Source of the DNA: an archaeon
Lineage (GTDB): Archaea > Thermoproteota > Nitrososphaeria > Nitrososphaerales > UBA183
Reading direction: 5' to 3'
NCBI GenBank assembly: GCA_021828185.1
Contig: JAKASI010000001.1
Coordinates: 372,001 to 436,000 of the forward strand
Length of the DNA stretch: 64,000 nucleotides
Within the stretch, counting starts at the first letter, position 1. Each line of letters opens with the position of its first letter. Positions 7,889-16,315 of this stretch are shown here, one piece after another. The translations under genes and the position numbers were made by a program. The notes under the pieces are model-generated. The model ran no database searches. It worked only from the letters and a program-made list of their open reading frames with translations, and was not told the origin of the DNA.

Positions 7889-8734
7889 TTGGGGCTCAAG
7901 GAGAGGGTCGTCCTCCCGCTCGCGAAGCGGTGGATTGCCGGGGTCGACATGCAGTCTGCGATAGAAGACGCGAAGAAGGCGAACTCGAGGGGGGTAGGCG
8001 CCATTGTGAATTTCCTCGGCGAAGACATCAAGGACAAGGCCACGGCCGACGCCCACTCCGCGGAATATCTCAGGCTGCAGCAGTCCCTTTCCGAAGGGGG
8101 AATAAGCGGCTTCGTCTCGGTCAAACTCACCCAGCTCGGACTCGGCGCCGACGACGAGGGCTTACGGTCCCGGCTGGAGAACATCGCCTCCAACGCAGAC
8201 CGCCTCCGACAGCCGCTCTGGATCGACATGGAGGGCTCGGCCTTCACCGAGGCCACGGTCCGGACCTACATCGCCCTGCACGAGAAGCACCCCGCAGCAG
8301 GAGTGGCCCTCCAGGCCTACACGCGGAGGAGCGAGTCGGACCTGAAGTCCATCCTTGACGCCGGCGGCAAGGTCAGGCTGGTGAAGGGGGCGTACAAAGA
8401 GGGCCGCGACTTCGTCTTTCCGACGAGGGACGAGGTGCGCGACAACTTCGCGAAACTCATGGGGGCGCTCTTTGAACGAGGAGATGGTTTCGCCATAGGC
8501 ACCCACGATTCGACTCTGGTCAACAAAGCCAGGGCCCTCGCCGATTCGAAGCACGTCGAATTCCGCTTCGAGCTTCTGAAGGGGATCAGGGACGAGCTGA
8601 AGACCGACCTGGTGAAGTCCGGGTACAAGGTCTCGGAGTACCTCCCCTACGGTGACAGCTGGTACGCCTACTCGAAGAGGCGCATATCCGAGCACCCGAG
8701 CAACATCTGGCTCCTCCTCAGGTCGTTGGTCTAG
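7889..8734 (+). CDS. Proline dehydrogenase (FAD-dependent, monofunctional)
   Basis: A 281-residue TIM-barrel flavoprotein of the PutA/PRODH family, the short monofunctional size seen in bacteria and archaea. Diagnostic stretches are VRLVKGAYKEG, FAIGTHD, FRFELLKGI and EYLPYGDSWYAYSKRR, the last holding the paired arginines that bind the proline carboxylate. It oxidises proline to pyrroline-5-carboxylate and passes electrons to the quinone pool. The TTG start at 7889 is preferred because GTTAAATGTA (7856-7865) lies about 28 bases upstream, consistent with a leaderless transcript. The divergent M24 peptidase may supply its substrate. No P5C dehydrogenase is in the window. Confidence 0.92.
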   Translation: MGLKERVVLPLAKRWIAGVDMQSAIEDAKKANSRGVGAIVNFLGEDIKDKATADAHSAEYLRLQQSLSEGGISGFVSVKLTQLGLGADDEGLRSRLENIASNADRLRQPLWIDMEGSAFTEATVRTYIALHEKHPAAGVALQAYTRRSESDLKSILDAGGKVRLVKGAYKEGRDFVFPTRDEVRDNFAKLMGALFERGDGFAIGTHDSTLVNKARALADSKHVEFRFELLKGIRDELKTDLVKSGYKVSEYLPYGDSWYAYSKRRISEHPSNIWLLLRSLV

Positions 8735-8835
8735 CCCTTACCACGGGTATCATCCGTGAACCAACGGCTCAACTTGAATAGACTCCACTCGCAAAATACC
8801 GTCCGGGCCCCTGAAACAACAGAGGCAGAAACAGA

Positions 8836-9012
8836 ATGCCAGAATATCAAAAGGGACAAGTCTGGGGCGCCCTCCGCAAGGCGTGGAAGGGGTACCGGAT
8901 CGCGAAGGTCCAGGGCGACAACGCCCGGATGAAGGAATACGCGACCCGCATCAAGACCCTCCAGGGCCAGCTAGGCGTTCCGCAGGCGACCTTCCCGAAC
9001 ATAGGACTGTAG
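8836..9012 (+). CDS. Small basic conserved-looking protein, 58 aa
   Basis: A 58-codon frame from ATG 8836 that encodes a basic, helical and soluble product with many Lys, Arg and Gln. It starts MPEYQKGQVWGALRKAWKGY and ends with VPQATFPNIGL. Its codon usage matches neighbouring genes (third-position G/C), and a strong stem-loop terminator begins at its stop codon; both support a real gene. I do not recognise the family. The sequence could suit a nucleic-acid-associated small protein, but that is only a guess from charge. Confidence 0.65.
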   Translation: MPEYQKGQVWGALRKAWKGYRIAKVQGDNARMKEYATRIKTLQGQLGVPQATFPNIGL

Positions 9013-9040
9013 AGGAGCTCCCGCTCCTCTTTCCCTTTTT
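9011..9040 (+). terminator. Stem-loop followed by T-rich tract
   Basis: AGAGGAGC (9011-9018) pairs perfectly with GCTCCTCT (9023-9030) around a TCCC loop and is followed by TTCCCTTTTT. It overlaps the stop codon of the 58-residue gene and ends just inside the stop of the converging regulator gene. The T-rich tail fits archaeal transcription termination; the hairpin may add to it or protect the transcript end. Confidence 0.65.
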
Positions 9041-9707
9041 AGTCGGAACCAGCGAGCTCTTTCTCTATCTCTTCGAGAATATCTCCGACAACCTCTCTCT
9101 GAAGGCCCAGCGAAGAGCAGATGGTGGAGACGCCGTCCCCTTCCTCTCTCATGAGGTACCTTAGGACCCTCCGTCTGTCGGCGCTCGGCAGCGAGGTCGA
9201 CACCCTGGCTGCCTCCCTAAGAGCTAGGCCCCTCAGGTAGAGCAAGACCGCCCGCTCCTCCTCCATCTCCTTGAGCTTCTTGTCGACTTCGGCCACCACC
9301 TTGGTCAGAGGCCGTATCCTCGAGGCTGCATCGGGATACTTGAGCACCTCGCTGATCTGGGTCATCACCTGGGCGTGCTCGTCGGTCTCGCGGACGCCGG
9401 GGAGCGCACCAAAGGAGAAGATCCTCGCCCTGAAGAGGTTCGGTGCGAGGTCAAGGGTGACAGAGACGCTCTTCTTCAGGAGGTACTCCTTCCTCTGCGG
9501 CCCCCGCGGGCTGTCCTGACTCACCGTGCTCACCAGCCCCGCGTCCTCCATGGTGACCAGGTGCTTGGCGACGAGCTGCTGGCTGATGTCGAGCTCCTTC
9601 GACAGCTGAAGCTGGTAGTTCGGCTCCTCGCTTATCCTCGCGATAATCCTGCGACGGATGGGGTTGTCGACTGTCCCCAACACCGAATCAAGCTCGGACT
9701 GGCTCAA
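9039..9707 (-). CDS. ArsR-like winged-helix transcriptional regulator
   Basis: A 222-residue protein with an N-terminal winged helix at about residues 8-80 (NPIRRRIIARI, then LSKELDISQQLVAKHLVTME as the helix-turn-helix, and a basic wing around SPRGPQRKEYLL). The rest is helical with a probable coiled coil (KKLKEMEEERAVLLYL) and a second helical module. This is the common archaeal ArsR-like arrangement. The start is TTG 9707 with AAGGAGAT upstream. It is divergent from the acetyltransferase gene across a short shared region (9708-9774) with TATA-like boxes for both directions, so it may regulate that operon. Confidence 0.85.
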   Translation of the reverse strand: MSQSELDSVLGTVDNPIRRRIIARISEEPNYQLQLSKELDISQQLVAKHLVTMEDAGLVSTVSQDSPRGPQRKEYLLKKSVSVTLDLAPNLFRARIFSFGALPGVRETDEHAQVMTQISEVLKYPDAASRIRPLTKVVAEVDKKLKEMEEERAVLLYLRGLALREAARVSTSLPSADRRRVLRYLMREEGDGVSTICSSLGLQREVVGDILEEIEKELAGSD

Positions 9708-9774
9708 CGGATATCTCCTTGTGGTTGTATACGTCGGTTCGTTCTATAAATAGATTCCCGAGGCAAGGTACTCC

Positions 9775-10392
9775 GTGAGGCGCGGCAGGACAGAGCACAC
9801 CCACGGCCGAGTCACCGCTTCCCAGCTCTCGGCCAAGACCTGGCCCGACTTCGAGAGGCTCTTCGCATCGAACGGGGGCGTCTGGGGCGGGTGCTGGTGC
9901 ATGTTCTTCCACAGCTCCGGGAGCTTCGACTCCAAGGCCTATGAGGCGAACAGAGACGCGAAACGAACGCTCGTCAGAGCGGGGAAGGCGCATGGAGCCC
10001 TTGTCTACTGCGGTGGCGAGCCCGTCGGCTGGTGCCAATTCGGCCCCAGGGAAGAGCTGGGCCGGATCGACAGGAAGAGAGGATATGCGCCGACGGCGGT
10101 GGATCCTTGGAGGACTACGTGCTTGTTCATCGCTCCAGGGCACCGCAGGTTGGGGCTCGCGAAGCTCGCCGTCCGCGAGACAGTGAGGGCGATGAGGAAG
10201 CTGAAGGTGAAGACCATCGAGGCCTACCCCGTCGGCGGCGAGTCCAATGCGACCTTCCTCTGGGCCGGGACCCCCGGGCTCTTCGAAGGGGTCGGGTTCT
10301 CGCGGGTCGGACCTCTGGGCAGGAAAAGCTCGATATACTCCTTCACGCTCTCCAGGCGGTCACCTTTGAGGTCAGGAGCAGGAACAGGTTGA
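9775..10392 (+). CDS. GNAT family acetyltransferase
   Basis: A 205-residue protein resembling GNAT enzymes. A central strand GALVYCGGEPVGWCQFGP is followed by a TTCLFIAPGHRRLGLAKLAV segment, which matches motif A where acetyl-CoA binds (R/Q-x-x-G-x-G/A). The N-terminal GGVWGGCWCMFF stretch is typical of one GNAT subfamily. CTATAAATAG at 9744-9753 lies 25 bases before GTG 9775, so the transcript is probably leaderless. The stop overlaps the TTG start of gamma-glutamyltransferase (TTGA), indicating translational coupling. The acceptor is unknown. Confidence 0.8.
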   Translation: MRRGRTEHTHGRVTASQLSAKTWPDFERLFASNGGVWGGCWCMFFHSSGSFDSKAYEANRDAKRTLVRAGKAHGALVYCGGEPVGWCQFGPREELGRIDRKRGYAPTAVDPWRTTCLFIAPGHRRLGLAKLAVRETVRAMRKLKVKTIEAYPVGGESNATFLWAGTPGLFEGVGFSRVGPLGRKSSIYSFTLSRRSPLRSGAGTG

Positions 10393-11897
10393 CGCTCAGC
10401 AAGACCCTGATTGGTGAGCGCGCTGCTGTCGCCAGCGAGCAGCCTCTGGCTTCGCTGGCTGGCTACGACGTCCTCCGGAACGGAGGCAACGCCTTCGACG
10501 CCGCGGTGGCCACCAGCTTCTCCCTGGCTGTTGCCTTCCACCCGGCCGGCGGAGTCGGCGGCGACTTCTTCGGGATGTTCTACGAGGCGAAAACCGGGAA
10601 GGTCCACTGCCTGAACGGCAGCGGGTGGTCGCCTTCCGGGCTCACGCTCGACCTTGTCATGTCGAAGGGGGGCGGGAAGATTCCTCAGTTCGGGCCTCTC
10701 ACCTGCATGGTACCAGGGTACCCCGCCGGGGTCTGGGAGATGCACAGGAAGCTGGGGAGCCTGGAGTTCAGGGACCTCTTGGCCGCTCCGATAGGGCTGG
10801 CTTCAAAGGGGTTCCCGGCGGGAGAGGCGCTCTGCAGGTCGGTCGCGGCCGCCTACTCTTCCCTCCCGGCAGATGCGAAGAAGGTCTTCGCACCAGGAGG
10901 AAAGCCCCCATCTCCGGGCGAATGGATCAGGCAGGAAGCCCTCGGGAGGTTAATCTCCGACATCGCAGAGGCTGGCGCCGACGGATTCTACTCGGGGTGG
11001 CCCGCAGAGAAGATATCGGCCGCGCTCGACTCCCTCGGAGTCCCCTGCGATGTCGCTGACTTCCGTGACTTCAGGGCGGAATGGGTGAGCCCGCTCACTC
11101 TCGACTACCGCGGCACCACCGTCTACGAGGTGCCTCCGAACAGCATGGGGGCCACCAGCCTGCTGATCCTGAAACAGCTCTCCGAGGGCACCCTCTCAGG
11201 GACCGGTCCGCTTTCGAAGGAAAGGATAGAGCGGACGATGACCGCGGTCCTCCCCGCCTACGCCCGCAGGGATGAGATGCTCGGGGACCCGCGGTTCAGT
11301 CGCATCGACCTCGAGTCCTTCCTGGACGTTGGGAGCCTGGCCCCTCCCACCCCGGGCACGGTGAGGTCCGGGGACACCACCTCGTTCGCCATCGCCGACG
11401 GGGAGGGAAACGTCGTGTCGGGGATTCAGAGCCTGTTCCAGCACTTTGGCTCAAGAATCTTCGTGCCTGAATGCGGCATCGCGATCAACGACAGAGGGGC
11501 AGGGTTCAGCATGGCCGGACCGAACAAGGTGGGACCTCGGAAGCGGCCCCTCCACACCCTCTCGTCGCTGATCCTCGAGAAGGACGGCCGCCCCTATCTC
11601 GCGATCGGGGCAAGTGGGGCCGACTTCCGTCCGACGCAGCACGCCCTCTTCGTGACGAACTCCGTCGACTATCAGATGCCTACCGAACAGAACGTTGCCC
11701 ACCCGAGGTTTCTCTGGGGAGGAGGACGAACGCTGCTCGTGGAGCAGGGGTATGAGCTCCCCGAGGGGGACACCTTCGACGTCCAGAGCCTCCCCATGCC
11801 TGGGAGGACAGGCGTCTGCCAGGCGGTCGAAATATCTGACAACTACCGCAAGGCGGTATGCGACGTCCGGGGCGACGGAATCCCGGCAGGGTACTAG
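10389..11897 (+). CDS. Gamma-glutamyltransferase family protein
   Basis: A 502-residue Ntn-hydrolase. The frame starts GERAAVASEQPLASLAGYDV and continues NGGNAFDAAVA and GGVGGDFFGM, all GGT signatures. The autocatalytic cleavage site and nucleophile lie in SGDTTSFAIADGEGNVVS, where the Thr begins the small subunit. Family members cleave or transfer gamma-glutamyl groups from glutathione or similar amides. No signal peptide is present, unlike periplasmic bacterial GGTs, so it probably works in the cytosol. The TTG start at 10389 overlaps the acetyltransferase stop and is preceded by AGGAGC. Related cephalosporin acylases cannot be excluded. Confidence 0.9.
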   Translation: MTLSKTLIGERAAVASEQPLASLAGYDVLRNGGNAFDAAVATSFSLAVAFHPAGGVGGDFFGMFYEAKTGKVHCLNGSGWSPSGLTLDLVMSKGGGKIPQFGPLTCMVPGYPAGVWEMHRKLGSLEFRDLLAAPIGLASKGFPAGEALCRSVAAAYSSLPADAKKVFAPGGKPPSPGEWIRQEALGRLISDIAEAGADGFYSGWPAEKISAALDSLGVPCDVADFRDFRAEWVSPLTLDYRGTTVYEVPPNSMGATSLLILKQLSEGTLSGTGPLSKERIERTMTAVLPAYARRDEMLGDPRFSRIDLESFLDVGSLAPPTPGTVRSGDTTSFAIADGEGNVVSGIQSLFQHFGSRIFVPECGIAINDRGAGFSMAGPNKVGPRKRPLHTLSSLILEKDGRPYLAIGASGADFRPTQHALFVTNSVDYQMPTEQNVAHPRFLWGGGRTLLVEQGYELPEGDTFDVQSLPMPGRTGVCQAVEISDNYRKAVCDVRGDGIPAGY

Positions 11898-12206
11898 CAG
11901 GCGAGACAAACCCGGAGTTCGCAAGAAGCGAACACAGGTCGCGGGGGTGCCGGTCCCCCGCCGAGCTTGAACCCGAACCACTTGAGCTGAGGAAGGCGGA
12001 CCGACTGGGAAACCGCATAACCATCGAGATGGGCGAAGGGCACCGAATCCTGGAGCGATAGTGAAGCGCATCGCATAACCTAAGGTGTTAGGCCCCCGTG
12101 CTTATCAAACGTTAAATATAATGCGCCATCAACGGTTACGAAATCCTAGTTGGTTGCGGAAGGGACCCTCGGCCGGGAGCAGGCCGTCAGGAGGGAGAGA
12201 GCGCAG
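11898..12206 (+). promoter_or_regulatory. Intergenic region with hemA promoter
   Basis: No confident gene is seen here. GTTAAATATA at 12111-12120 is a strong TATA box, placing transcription of the heme operon at about 12145. GGAGGGAG (12190-12197) is a ribosome binding site for the ATG at 12207. A short open frame ending at TAG 12059-12061 has coding-like composition (it ends GEGHRILER) and may be the tail of a lost gene, but no start or homologue is recognisable. Confidence 0.55.
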
Positions 12207-13409
12207 ATGCAGTCGGTGGTCCTGGTCGGCACCTCCTTCAGGACAGCCCGCATCGAGGTCAGGGAGCTTGTGGCGACCCGTCTGTCCAAGATCCCCGAAC
12301 CTGGAGACCAGGTTGGGAGCGGGCAGGTCTTCGAGAGCGCTGTCCTTGAAACGTGCAACAGGCTGGAGGTCTACCTCGCTTGTAGCAGCCCCGCCGATGT
12401 GGCCAGGCGCGTCCTGACCATGCTCGACGGTAGTGGTGCGCTCCAAGGCAGTTTCTACGTGAAGACGGGCACCGACGCCCTGGAGCACGTCTTCAGGGTG
12501 GCTGCGGGCCTGGACTCGCCGGTCCTCGGGGAGGAACAGATTCTCGAGCAGGTGAGGGACGCTGGAAAGACCGCGCGGGCAAGGGGGCATGCGAAGTCGA
12601 TTCTGTCGTCTCTCTTCGACGCCGCCTACAGCTCGGGGAAGAGGGTACGCGAATCGTACCACGTGTCACCGGCGAATAGGTCGGTGAGCGTCTTCGCGCT
12701 GAGGCGCGCCCTGGCTGCCCTGGGACGCCGGCCGTCCAAGGTGCTGCTCATAGGGTCAGGGGAGACGGCGAAGCTCGCTGCTCTGAAGCTGAAGGGGTCT
12801 ACCGTCTACCTGCTATCATCGAGGCGGGGGGTCGAGACAAGATTCCCCAACGCAGTAAGGATATCCCGAAAGAGGCTTCGCGAAACCGTAGCCAGGTGCG
12901 ACCTGATAATAGCCGCTACGAGGCGGCGAGGCTACGTCCTTGCCAAGAAGGACCTGCCGAGCAGGAAGAAGACCGTGATTCTGGACTTGGGCTTCCCGAG
13001 GAACGTCGATCCGGGGATCAAGGCCTCACAGAATGTCCGGCTCTTCGACCTTGACGCGGTGGCGGAGTGGGCCCACTCGAAGGGGCCTCACGGGGACGAG
13101 GCCGCCGAGATGCTGGTCCGGACTGAAGCTCGAAGGTTCGATTCTTGGCTCACGGCGAGCAGGCTCACGCCGACTCTCGGCAACATCTACAGGTGGGCCG
13201 ATAGGATTAGAGAAGAAGAGACCCTTGCGGCTCTTAGGAAGCTCCCCGGCCTTTCGGAGCACGATAGGACTGTGGTCGAGTCTCTCAGCAGACGGCTCAC
13301 CGGCAAGCTTCTGTCCCCTCACGTTTCCTTCATCAAGGATGTCAGGAGCGAAGAGGACCAAGGAGAGCGGCTGCGTCTGCTCGAGTCCATCTTCAACGAA
13401 GGGAAGTGA
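12207..13409 (+). CDS. hemA: Glutamyl-tRNA reductase
   Basis: A 400-residue enzyme that reduces glutamyl-tRNA to glutamate-1-semialdehyde, the first committed step of tetrapyrrole synthesis. The N-terminal catalytic domain carries VLETCNRLEVYL with the catalytic Cys. It is followed by DSPVLGEEQILEQVRDA, the NADPH-binding domain (KVLLIGSGETAKLAALKL, then IIAATRR) and a helical dimerisation domain. Its length is normal for the family. ATG 12207 is favoured for its Shine-Dalgarno and for the family-like start MQSVVLVGTSF; a leaderless TTG at 12150 is the alternative. It opens an operon with hemQ, hemE and hemH. Confidence 0.95.
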   Translation: MQSVVLVGTSFRTARIEVRELVATRLSKIPEPGDQVGSGQVFESAVLETCNRLEVYLACSSPADVARRVLTMLDGSGALQGSFYVKTGTDALEHVFRVAAGLDSPVLGEEQILEQVRDAGKTARARGHAKSILSSLFDAAYSSGKRVRESYHVSPANRSVSVFALRRALAALGRRPSKVLLIGSGETAKLAALKLKGSTVYLLSSRRGVETRFPNAVRISRKRLRETVARCDLIIAATRRRGYVLAKKDLPSRKKTVILDLGFPRNVDPGIKASQNVRLFDLDAVAEWAHSKGPHGDEAAEMLVRTEARRFDSWLTASRLTPTLGNIYRWADRIREEETLAALRKLPGLSEHDRTVVESLSRRLTGKLLSPHVSFIKDVRSEEDQGERLRLLESIFNEGK

Positions 13410-13411
13410 TA

Positions 13412-13555
13412 GTGCGGACCCTGAATGTAGGAACCATGGGGAAAAGACTCGCGCCGGAGACAGACGAGGTCTTGGAGCTCCTTGCGTCGACCTGGAGAAC
13501 GGGTGCTAGCATGACGTTCGCGGACTTGGCTGTGAAGCTGAGGGAGGGGCCCTGA
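13412..13555 (+). CDS. Small protein between hemA and hemQ, 47 aa
   Basis: A short frame (GTG 13412, or ATG 13436 for 39 residues) fills the whole gap between hemA and hemQ. Its stop TGA overlaps the ATG of hemQ. The product is soluble, with an amphipathic middle (ETDEVLELLASTW) and a C-terminal LAVKLREGP. The tight packing suggests a translated gene, or at least a frame kept open to couple hemQ translation. I do not recognise a family; a heme-pathway accessory protein is only a guess. Confidence 0.45.
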   Translation: MRTLNVGTMGKRLAPETDEVLELLASTWRTGASMTFADLAVKLREGP

Positions 13556-14268
13556 TGGAAGAGCAGGAGCAGAGGATCCCCGACCCTGTCGAGCTCGAGA
13601 AGGGCTATCTGAAGTACACGTTCTTCAAGGTGGCCCGCGAGTGGAGGTCTCTGGAGCGGGAGGCCAAGGAGGAGTCCAAAAGGGAGTTCCTGCAGGTACT
13701 GGGTGACTCGCCTCCCGCGGTGCTCTCCTTCTTCTCTCTCGTCGGGCTAAGGGGGGACACCGACTTCATGATCCTGGCAGACTCCCCAGCCGTAGAGCCG
13801 TTCCAGTCCCTGGTCGCCGGCCTCCTCTCTACGAAGCTGGGGAGGTACTTGGAGATTCCGTATTCCTATCTCGCCATGACGAGGAGGTCGAAATATCTGG
13901 GGTCTCACAGGCACGCAGGACAGGAAGGGACGACGCGGGGCGGCTCCACCAGCAAGTTCATCTTCGTCTACCCCTTCGTGAAGAAGCGCGAGTGGTACAG
14001 GCTTCCGTTCACAGAGCGGCAACGAATCATGGCCGAGCATTTCAAGGTGGGCCACACGTATCCCTCCATCAGGATAAACACGGGATACTCTTTTGGTCTC
14101 GACGATCAGGAGTTCGTGCTCGCGTTCGAGGGCGACGACCCCTCCGAGTTCCTCGCGCTGGTCGAAGACCTCAGAAGCTCAGAGGCGAGCATGTACACCC
14201 AGCTCGAGACCCCAATCTTCACCTGCAGGCGCGTCGACCCCGCGACGATGCTGTCGCTCCTGGGGTAG
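13555..14268 (+). CDS. hemQ: Chlorite dismutase-family protein HemQ (coproheme decarboxylase)
   Basis: A 237-residue protein of two ferredoxin-like halves. The second half matches HemQ closely: YPFVKKREWYRL at residues 139-150 holds the Tyr (Y139) expected to serve as the radical site. ERQRIMAEHFKVGHTY follows with the axial His (H162), then YSFGLDDQEFVLAFE. HemQ oxidatively decarboxylates coproheme to protoheme, the last step of the coproporphyrin-dependent pathway. Its place between hemA and hemE-hemH favours this role over chlorite dismutation, which needs a distal Arg not evident here. It overlaps the preceding small frame and is co-directional with all heme genes. Confidence 0.88.
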   Translation: MEEQEQRIPDPVELEKGYLKYTFFKVAREWRSLEREAKEESKREFLQVLGDSPPAVLSFFSLVGLRGDTDFMILADSPAVEPFQSLVAGLLSTKLGRYLEIPYSYLAMTRRSKYLGSHRHAGQEGTTRGGSTSKFIFVYPFVKKREWYRLPFTERQRIMAEHFKVGHTYPSIRINTGYSFGLDDQEFVLAFEGDDPSEFLALVEDLRSSEASMYTQLETPIFTCRRVDPATMLSLLG

Positions 14269-14375
14269 TCACTAACCATGAGGGTGCAAGATTCTAAGGA
14301 ACCGTCTTCTGAGACCAAGGGGGCGCTGATGGGGCGAATTGACGGTCCCGTCCGGACCTCAAGGGAGGCGTGCTC

Positions 14376-15416
14376 GTGAGGGGAGCCGACTCGCAGTTCG
14401 TCCGTGCGTGCCTCAGGCGAGAGACCGAATACACCCCTGTCTGGTTCATGAGGCAGGCGGGGAGGTACCTGCCCAGCTACAGACGGATCAAGGGGGCGAG
14501 GAACGTCTTGGATGTCGCCAAGGACCCGGAGCTCTCCTCCGAAGCGGTGGTCGACGCTGTCCGCGCCATCGGGGCGGACGCAGGCATCATCTTCGCGGAC
14601 ATCATGCTCCCCCTCGAACCAATGGGGGTGAAGCTCAAGATCGAAGAGGACGTGGGGCCGGTGATATCAAACCCCATCCGAACCGCAGACGATGTCGCCG
14701 CCCTTCGCAGGTTGGACCCGAAGCTCGACCTCCCGTATGTGTACTCTGCCATAGACCGGGCCATCCAGAAGCTCGACGGAGAGACCCCTTTAATCGGATT
14801 TTCGGGAGCGCCGTTCACCCTCGCATCCTATATGATTGAGGGGGGCCCCAGCAGGGAACTCTCGAAGACGAAGTCCCTGATGTATTCGAGCCCGGACACC
14901 TGGGAGGCTCTGATGAAGAGCCTGACCGAGATGATTCGGGATTACCTCTCGATGCAAGTCAGGCACGGGGTGTCTGCCGTCCAGCTCTTCGACAGCTGGG
15001 TCGGATGCCTTTCGCCCCGCGACTACCACCAATTCGTCTACCCCTTTACACGAGAGGTCTTCAGTTCGATAGGCTCGGTCCCGAAGATACACTTCTGCGC
15101 CGATTCTTCGGCCCTCGTGGAGGAATTCCACGGCACAGGGCCCGAGGTGCTAAGCGTAGACTGGAGGGTGCCGATCCAAGACGTATGGCGAAGATGCAGC
15201 GGGGAGACGGCTGTCCAGGGGAACTTGGACCCCGTTGCGGCCCTGGCAGGAGGGAGAGAAATGACAGACCAGGTCAACAGCGTCCTGGATGGGGCCGAGG
15301 GCAGACGGGGCCACATATTCGGCCTCGGCCATGGCGTCCTCCGAGGCACCGATCCGGAGAACCTCCGTCAGATAGTGAAGATGGTCCACAGCCGGACGAG
15401 GAGGACGAACGGATGA
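14376..15416 (+). CDS. hemE: Uroporphyrinogen decarboxylase
   Basis: A TIM-barrel enzyme of about 346 residues that decarboxylates uroporphyrinogen III to coproporphyrinogen III. The N-terminal signature PVWFMRQAGRYLPSYR is intact, with the two Arg residues that bind substrate carboxylates. FADIMLPLEPMG, GFSGAPFTLASYM, the Asp/Tyr-bearing later barrel segments and FGLGHGVL are all present. GTG 14376 gives good spacing from AGGGAGG (14362-14368); GTG 14370 lies in the same frame. A 33-codon open frame (14278-14379) precedes it and may be meaningless. The stop overlaps the hemH start (ATGA), indicating coupling. Confidence 0.95.
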   Translation: MRGADSQFVRACLRRETEYTPVWFMRQAGRYLPSYRRIKGARNVLDVAKDPELSSEAVVDAVRAIGADAGIIFADIMLPLEPMGVKLKIEEDVGPVISNPIRTADDVAALRRLDPKLDLPYVYSAIDRAIQKLDGETPLIGFSGAPFTLASYMIEGGPSRELSKTKSLMYSSPDTWEALMKSLTEMIRDYLSMQVRHGVSAVQLFDSWVGCLSPRDYHQFVYPFTREVFSSIGSVPKIHFCADSSALVEEFHGTGPEVLSVDWRVPIQDVWRRCSGETAVQGNLDPVAALAGGREMTDQVNSVLDGAEGRRGHIFGLGHGVLRGTDPENLRQIVKMVHSRTRRTNG

Positions 15417-16315
15417 AGGGGGTCCTGCTGATGACCTATGGGACGCCTCGCTCCCTTGAGGGGGTGGAGGAGTACTACACGAACATACGAGGGGGCCAGA
15501 AGCCCACCCAGGACGAAATCGAAAACCTCCGCAGAAGATACGAGGCAATCGGGGGGACGTCCCCGCTGATCCGGATAACAGAGAACCTGCGGGCGAAGCT
15601 CCAGCGGAGTCTGTCAGACCGGGGGTCGGGAACGCTGGTCTATTCTGCAATGAAGCACTCCGAACCCTTCATCGCAGACGTCGTGAAGCAGGCCGCAGGC
15701 GACGGGGTCGACGAACTGCTCTCCATCGCCCTCGCTCCCCACTACTCCAAGATGAGCGTCGGAACCTACATGCTCGCCGTTGAAATGGCGAACGCATCCC
15801 TCCCGAGGAAAATGAGGCTCGACTCGGTCAGCTCCTGGCACCTGAGTCCCAAACTTGTCGAAGCGTGGGCGTCCAGGATCAGGCGCGCCGGGCAGAAGCT
15901 CCCTCGAGGATATTCCCTCGTCTTCTCCGCCCACAGCCTGCCTGAGCGAATCCTCGCCGGCGGGGACCCGTATAGGTACCAGCTCATCGAGACCTGTGAG
16001 TCGGTGGCGTCCGCCCTCGGGAAGACCGAGTGGAGCTTCGCTTTCCAGAGTGCGGGACACACCCGGGACCCGTGGCTCGGGCCTGACATACTCGCACACC
16101 TGCAGACTCAATTCGACGGGGGCTCCAGGAGCTTCCTGATCGCCCCGATAGGGTTCGTCGCGGACCACCTCGAGATTCTCTACGACATCGACATAGAATG
16201 CAGAGAATGGGCCGCGGGGAAGGGTGCCCGGCTGGAGAGGTGTGACATGCTCAACGACGACGACGACTTCGTCGGCTGTCTCCAGTCCGTCGTCGACGAG
16301 AAGAAGTTCCTATGA
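15413..16315 (+). CDS. hemH: Ferrochelatase (probably coproporphyrin ferrochelatase)
   Basis: A 300-residue class II chelatase that inserts Fe2+ into porphyrin. It starts GVLLMTYGTPRSLEGVEEYY and keeps the typical YEAIGGTSPL stretch. The metal-site His lies in LVFSAHSLP and the Glu in APIGFVADHLEILYDID. No membrane-anchoring extension is present. Because the operon has hemQ and hemE but no coproporphyrinogen decarboxylase, the likely substrate is coproporphyrin III. Its ATG overlaps the hemE stop, and its own stop overlaps the stop of the converging amino acid permease by six bases. Confidence 0.93.
   Translation: MKGVLLMTYGTPRSLEGVEEYYTNIRGGQKPTQDEIENLRRRYEAIGGTSPLIRITENLRAKLQRSLSDRGSGTLVYSAMKHSEPFIADVVKQAAGDGVDELLSIALAPHYSKMSVGTYMLAVEMANASLPRKMRLDSVSSWHLSPKLVEAWASRIRRAGQKLPRGYSLVFSAHSLPERILAGGDPYRYQLIETCESVASALGKTEWSFAFQSAGHTRDPWLGPDILAHLQTQFDGGSRSFLIAPIGFVADHLEILYDIDIECREWAAGKGARLERCDMLNDDDDFVGCLQSVVDEKKFL

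Noticed and set aside
10032..10388. Upstream extension of the gamma-glutamyltransferase frame
   Set aside because: It lies inside the acetyltransferase gene in another frame; the TTG at 10389 with AGGAGC and a stop overlap is a better start.
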